In this document: positions 60,371-64,000 of the stretch, one piece after another
Layout of the letters: every line of letters begins with the position of its first letter
Position numbering within the stretch: position 1 is the stretch's first letter
Assembly (NCBI GenBank): GCA_022821085.1
Contig: JAJEEG010000006.1
Coordinates: forward strand, 2,005,330-2,069,329
Origin: Candidatus Latescibacterota bacterium
GTDB taxonomy: Bacteria > JAAXHH01
DNA: 64,000 nt
Direction: 5' to 3'
Notes under the pieces: generated by a model
What the model was told of the DNA's origin: nothing
The model's input: the letters and a program-made list of their open reading frames with translations, nothing else
Database searches by the model: none
Made by a program: the position numbers and the translations under genes

Positions 60371-60694
60371 TTATACGTAAAACGACTCGCCGCAGCCGCA
60401 GGTGCCCTTGGCATTGGGATTGCTGACCTTGAACCCGGCGCCCATCAGCCCTTCCACATAGTCCAGTTCCGCACCCATCAGGTAGATGGCGCTCTTATTG
60501 TCGACGAGAACCTTGATGCCGTTCTGCTCGATGATCTGGTCGTTGTCGGTCGCGTTCTTGTCGAAGGCGAGCTTGTACTGAAAACCGGAACATCCCCCGC
60601 CGGAGATCATGACGCGCAGTCCGAGATCCGGATTGTCCTGGTCCTCGATCATGGTTTTTATCTTGTCGGCGGCGACGTCGGTCACGGTGACCAT
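60371..60694 (-). CDS. erpA: Iron-sulfur cluster insertion protein (ErpA/HesB/IscA family)
   Basis: A 107-residue A-type carrier with the three cysteines in GGGCSGFQY and GTCGCGESF. It delivers Fe-S clusters to apoproteins. ATG 60694 has AAGGGGG 9 bases upstream; longer frames are not supported. A strong promoter 100 bases upstream probably drives erpA, the Mrp gene, the M67 peptidase and xdhC. Confidence 0.95.
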   Translation of the reverse strand: MVTVTDVAADKIKTMIEDQDNPDLGLRVMISGGGCSGFQYKLAFDKNATDNDQIIEQNGIKVLVDNKSAIYLMGAELDYVEGLMGAGFKVSNPNAKGTCGCGESFYV

Positions 60695-60797
60695 GTTGTC
60701 CAACCCCCTTGCGAATGAATGGCGTAAGTAGCTTTGTTTGCGCTGACTTGTATCCGTCTTGCACGACCGGCCACATGTACCGTTTGTTGCTAAGGCT

Positions 60798-60826
60798 ATA
60801 TAAACCAGAACCCGTCTGGATGTCAA
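60798..60826 (-). promoter_or_regulatory. Promoter for the erpA operon
   Basis: TTGACA (60826-60821) and TTATAT (60803-60798), 17-bp spacer, minus strand. Confidence 0.7.
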
Positions 60827-60868
60827 CCTCTTTATCGAAACCCGCCGGGCTGAAACTGCGTGTCGCGA

Positions 60869-60932
60869 CCCGGCTGCGCGCCGCCCCATAGGCAGCAGCG
60901 CGCCGCCCTTATGCAGCGGCACGGCGCCCCTA
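60869..60932 (-). repeat. 21-22-bp repeat, three copies, starting at the subtilase stop codon
   Basis: On the minus strand three units opening with TAG, TAA and TAT each continue with GGGGCG/GGGCGGCGCGC; the first TAG is the stop of the protease gene. Confidence 0.75.
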
Positions 60933-63023
60933 ACGCAACAGCAGCATCTTGCCGTTCCGCTCGATTCCGCCGGCGGTCATGCGGTACAGGTACACGCCGC
61001 TGGGTACGGCGCGGCCGTCGCCGTCCATGCCGTTCCAGGTCCGCGCGTATCTGCCCGGCCCGTGTGCTGCATCGACCAGCACCCGTATCTTTCGACCGAG
61101 CAGATCGTAAATCGTCAAGGTAACGTGGAACGGCTCCGACAGTTCGAAGCGTATATCCGTGCTGCCGGCGAAGGGGTTCGGCGCGTTCGGATAGAGGACC
61201 GCCACCAGCCCATCGGACGCGCCGGGCTCGTAATCGATGCGGATAAGGACGGGTTCCGCCGTCAGTGCCAGTCCCGCGCGGCCCACCGGCTGCAACCGGT
61301 ACTCGTAGGACGTTCCCGGCTGGACGGCGGTGTCCGTGTACTCATAGGTGTTTGCGCGTTGGGGATCGTTCCCGGACCGGATTACCGGTACCGAGGTCAG
61401 CGCTTCAAACGATCCGTCAGGATGAGCCCGGCGTTCGATCCGGTAGGACAGCAGGTTGATTTCCAGCCCCGCGGTCCAGGAGAGGTACACACCACTCAGC
61501 CCGCCCTCGGCCGTGAAGGACCGCACGGTCCCCCGCGATTCGGTCATCAGGGCGTTCAGCGCGTGGACGATGCCATAACCGTTCAGGGTATCGGGGGCGG
61601 CGGCCTGGCCGGCCGTCCGGCGGAGTACGCTATGCACCTTTCCGGGCGTCCAGTGGGGGTAGGCTTCGAGCAGCAGCGCAGCGACCCCCGCCACCAGGGG
61701 CGCGGAGAAGGAGGTGCCGTCGACGCGCACGTAACCTTCGATGTCGTACGGATGCACCGTGTAGACCCCTTCCCCCATGGCCATCACGTCCGGCTTGATG
61801 CGGCCGTCGAAGGTGGGGCCGATGGAGGAGAACGCCGCCCGGTTTCCTGCCGAGTCGACACCACCCACGGAAACCACTTCCTCCGCGTCGGCGGGCGCCA
61901 CCATCTTTTCATAAGGTGTGTCGCCCTCATTGCCCATGCTATTCACGACCACGATGCCGCGGCGCACCGCAATCTCCGCCGCCCGCGTGATGACGGCCGT
62001 CTCGCCGTCCATGTCGGCATAGGTGTACCAGTCCAGGTATCCGAGTGAACTGCTGATTATGTCCGCGCCCAGACTGTCGGCCCATTCCGTGGCGGCCACC
62101 CAGAAGTCCTCCTCGACTTCCCGCTCGAAGGCCACGACCTCCGTGCTCGCGAGAAGGTAGCGCGCGCCGTAAGCCGGGCCGACCAGCTCACCCGGCGCGT
62201 ATCCGCCGATCGTGCCGAGCACTGCCGTACCGTGACCGATGTCCTCCAGGTCGGTGAATCCTGTTTCGTCCCGAAGAAAATTGCGTCGGGCTTCCACCCG
62301 GGTTCTCAGGCTGTCGAACGCCGCGTGATCCGTGCTGAAACCCGTGTCGAAGAGCGCTACGAGCACGCCGTTTCCGGTAAGTCCCAGATCATGAAGTTCC
62401 GGTACGTGCAACTGGTTCAATTGAACGAAGGATGGACCGTAATCGAACCGGGTGGACTGGACCGCCCGGTGCCTGGCTTCCAGTTCCGCCTGGCCGGGAG
62501 GTTGCAGAGGGATGGGGCGCGGAGGCCGGAGACCGGCGACCGCGTCGATGCGCTGCACGAAGGGCTGGCCGGCCAGACTGTCGATATTCCCGGCCGGGAT
62601 GGACACGCTCGCCGCGTTCAGCCAGCGGGACACCTGGAGGATCCTGCCCCCCAACGCTTCGATGCGCTCCAGGTAGGGGACGTGGACGGGGATATCCTCC
62701 CATCCCGCCAGCCGGTCGCTTCTTGTCGACAGCCGGCGGCGGGTACGGGGCGACAGGCGGTCTTCGGCGGCCGCCAGCGCGGCGTCGTATCCGGCCCCGG
62801 GGTCAATTCCCTTGTCCGCCAGGTAGACCCAAACCTTCAGCATCTCGTCGGGAAGCCGCGTGGCGAGCTCGTTCTGAAGGCGTTCGGAAATCCCCGGTTC
62901 AACGCCGGAAATCCCCGGTTCGCCGCCCGGGACGGTCCCCCGTACAGGTTGCTGATCGGGCAGTGGGCCGCCGAAAGCATGGGAGGCGACGAGGACGAGC
63001 AGCAACGGAAAGCATCGCTTCAT
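60930..63023 (-). CDS. Secreted subtilisin-like (S8) serine protease with C-terminal sorting domain
   Basis: A 697-residue exported protease. Signal peptide (FPLLLVLVASHAFGG), propeptide-like region, then the triad: D in VALFDTGFSTDH, H in GHGTAVLG, S in GTSFSAPLVAGVAAL. A fibronectin-like part follows, and the C-terminal 85 residues (LYPNAPNPFAGSTDIRF, LTIYDLLGRKIR, VPSGVYLYRMTAGG) are the FlgD/type-IX-like sorting domain common in FCB phyla. ATG 63023 has AGGAAG 8 bases upstream. The 4-bp ATGA overlap with the upstream gene implies coupled translation. Confidence 0.93.
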   Translation of the reverse strand: MKRCFPLLLVLVASHAFGGPLPDQQPVRGTVPGGEPGISGVEPGISERLQNELATRLPDEMLKVWVYLADKGIDPGAGYDAALAAAEDRLSPRTRRRLSTRSDRLAGWEDIPVHVPYLERIEALGGRILQVSRWLNAASVSIPAGNIDSLAGQPFVQRIDAVAGLRPPRPIPLQPPGQAELEARHRAVQSTRFDYGPSFVQLNQLHVPELHDLGLTGNGVLVALFDTGFSTDHAAFDSLRTRVEARRNFLRDETGFTDLEDIGHGTAVLGTIGGYAPGELVGPAYGARYLLASTEVVAFEREVEEDFWVAATEWADSLGADIISSSLGYLDWYTYADMDGETAVITRAAEIAVRRGIVVVNSMGNEGDTPYEKMVAPADAEEVVSVGGVDSAGNRAAFSSIGPTFDGRIKPDVMAMGEGVYTVHPYDIEGYVRVDGTSFSAPLVAGVAALLLEAYPHWTPGKVHSVLRRTAGQAAAPDTLNGYGIVHALNALMTESRGTVRSFTAEGGLSGVYLSWTAGLEINLLSYRIERRAHPDGSFEALTSVPVIRSGNDPQRANTYEYTDTAVQPGTSYEYRLQPVGRAGLALTAEPVLIRIDYEPGASDGLVAVLYPNAPNPFAGSTDIRFELSEPFHVTLTIYDLLGRKIRVLVDAAHGPGRYARTWNGMDGDGRAVPSGVYLYRMTAGGIERNGKMLLLR
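62886..62927 (-). repeat. In-frame 21-bp duplication near the subtilase N-terminus
   Basis: Units at 62886-62906 and 62907-62927 encode PGISGVE and PGISERL just after the signal peptide. Confidence 0.85.
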
Positions 63024-63580
63024 GGCGATCTTCCTGGTTGGCGCGAACGGAGCCGGACGGCTCTTCGCCTGAACACACACCAGTACAACATAGTCAACAG
63101 GACGACAAGAAAAAGAGCGCCGCCCAGGATCAGTGACCGGTCCACGCCCAGTACACCCGCCATCTGTCCGCCCAGATAGAACCCCAGTATCCCGCCGATT
63201 CTGAACCTGAGGGATTCGGGAAGGACCGGGAGCAGGCTCCCCGTGGAAATCCCGGATATCACGAGAACCAGGAGCCAGGCGGCTTGCACGAGCAGCCTCA
63301 CCGGACGCTGCCCCCGGATCCGGTTCCAGGCCAGCAGGCCGATGAGGACCGGAACTACATATCCCCCGTATCCCAGGACGAGCATCACGCCGTAGGACAC
63401 CAGGGCGCCGGGCAGGCCGGCCAGGTTGCTGACTTCATCCGGACTGCGGCTCGAATTGGGGTAGTCGGTTTCGGCGTGGGAGACGAGACTGAGCAGCACG
63501 AAGAGCGCGACGGGGACCAGGAGGATCCCGATCACGTACATGCGGCGTTCGATGGCTCGGGTGAACGGAGGGAAGCTCAT
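63020..63580 (-). CDS. Orphan FtsK-type 4TM membrane protein
   Basis: A 186-residue membrane protein resembling the N-terminal four-helix domain of FtsK/SpoIIIE (PF13491): VIGILLVPVALFVLLSLVSH, then a short loop ending in NLAGLPGALVSYGVMLVLGYGGYVVPVLIGLLAW, and two or three more helices, with a basic C-tail. The motor and gamma domains are absent; the frame closes and overlaps the subtilase start by 4 bp. It may be a membrane partner of the protease or a detached FtsK remnant. Its 22-bp distance to purQ suggests co-transcription. Confidence 0.7.
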   Translation of the reverse strand: MSFPPFTRAIERRMYVIGILLVPVALFVLLSLVSHAETDYPNSSRSPDEVSNLAGLPGALVSYGVMLVLGYGGYVVPVLIGLLAWNRIRGQRPVRLLVQAAWLLVLVISGISTGSLLPVLPESLRFRIGGILGFYLGGQMAGVLGVDRSLILGGALFLVVLLTMLYWCVFRRRAVRLRSRQPGRSP

Positions 63581-63602
63581 TCAAGTGCGCTCCCTTCGGC
63601 AG

Positions 63603-64000
63603 CTACTGGGCCCCGCGGACATAGTTCACGGCGTTCCGGAAGATATGCAGGCCGTCCGGCTCCCTGCGTCCCTCCCGGGTCCACCGGGGATGATGGGTCG
63701 GATGGGTGTAACGCTCCGGATGAGGCATGAGTCCGAAGATCCTTCCCGTGGCGTCGCAGATCCCTGCGATGGCGTCCACCGAGCCGTTGGGACTCCAGGG
63801 ATAGGCCGTCTCTGCCGTTGCCTCTCCGGCCGCCACCCACGGCGGATTGACGTACTGCAACGCGATGTGGCCGCCCGGACCCAGCCGAGCCCGCACGTCC
63901 TCCGACGCCAGCATGACCTTGCCTTCCCCGTTCGCGACCGGAATGTAGATGGTCTCCGGCATGTCCCGGGTAAAGACGCAGGGACTGGCGGGGTTCCTGC
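63603..64000 (-). CDS. purQ: Phosphoribosylformylglycinamidine synthase glutaminase subunit (C-terminal part, cut by window edge)
   Basis: About 132 codons are visible. SPCVFTRDM then [13 protein letters not shown] and [11 protein letters not shown] with NYVRG at the end match the C-terminal half of PurQ, including the catalytic His (H-P-E). The nucleophile cysteine lies beyond the right edge. PurQ supplies ammonia for purine synthesis with PurL. The gene is upstream of the FtsK-like gene on the same strand. ATG 63962 is internal, not the start: the frame continues to the window end. Confidence 0.9.
   Translation of the reverse strand, partial: RNPASPCVFTRDMPETIYIPVANGEGKVMLASEDVRARLGPGGHIALQYVNPPWVAAGEATAETAYPWSPNGSVDAIAGICDATGRIFGLMPHPERYTHPTHHPRWTREGRREPDGLHIFRNAVNYVRGAQ

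Overview
The window is gene-dense, visibly GC-rich bacterial chromosome. I count about 52 protein genes (one cut off at each window edge) and one clear structural RNA gene, rnpB. The organism is Gram-negative: it has lipid A and Kdo genes (lpxB, a waaA-lpxK fusion), bamD, lolA and several lipoproteins. An exported subtilisin ends in a FlgD/Por-type sorting domain, and a lipoprotein combines BIG2, leucine-rich repeat and metalloprotease parts. Together with dioxygenase, amidohydrolase and acetamidase genes this suggests an uncultivated FCB-group lineage, for example a Latescibacterota-like bacterium. That placement is inference from gene content; no marker phylogeny was possible.

Layout. 1-2400: edge amidohydrolase, an AT-richer patch with a decayed DUF4258 fragment plus DUF2283, a phytanoyl-CoA dioxygenase-like gene, and a retropepsin-like gene overlapping it tail to tail. 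2616-11767: very large secreted LRR metalloprotease, M23 peptidase, two tandem paralogous family-5 solute-binding proteins without permeases. 11808-14877 (minus): ABC ATPase, membrane-fusion adaptor, lactonase. 15042-19482: lipid A/Kdo operon. 19554-24047: guaA, a helicase-associated/WYL protein, a sulfurtransferase. 24057-29236: glycosyltransferase, smc, coaE. 29321-33034 (minus): nadD, bamD, rimO, lolA. 33240-39311 (minus): amidohydrolase, B12-binding mutase subunit, meaB, recJ, rnpB, zinc-ribbon protein, and a promoter-hairpin-terminator leader. 39561-42222: membrane-anchored RidA, Gfo/Idh oxidoreductase, TPR lipoprotein. 42375-47785: Rieske, cytochrome b, pentaheme cytochrome c, PIG-L deacetylase. 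47897-51376: ilvE, small Cys-containing protein, acetamidase, SDR. 51586-54906: two NtrC-like activators with altered GAFTGA loops. 55013-57724: thioredoxin, ftsY, DegT aminotransferase. 57744-64000 (minus): xdhC, M67 peptidase, Mrp, ErpA, subtilase, orphan FtsK-type 4TM protein, purQ.

The most unusual general property is the number of short tandem repeats (9-36 bp units). They sit at three kinds of place: right at or around stop codons, in signal-peptide flanks, and in linkers or loops. Units inside genes are multiples of three, while many intergenic units (11, 16, 19, 29 bp) are not. The best specific candidates for something undescribed are the short terminated transcript upstream of the zinc-ribbon/rnpB genes, the GAFTNA/GAFTDA regulator pair, the orphan FtsK 4TM protein coupled to a subtilase, and the repeat-built cytochrome N-terminus.

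Promoter calls are by-eye matches to a TTGACA/TATAAT consensus with 16-18 bp spacing. Start codons were chosen by Shine-Dalgarno spacing; TTG starts look common here (lpxB, rimO, coaE, the helicase-associated gene, the second activator).
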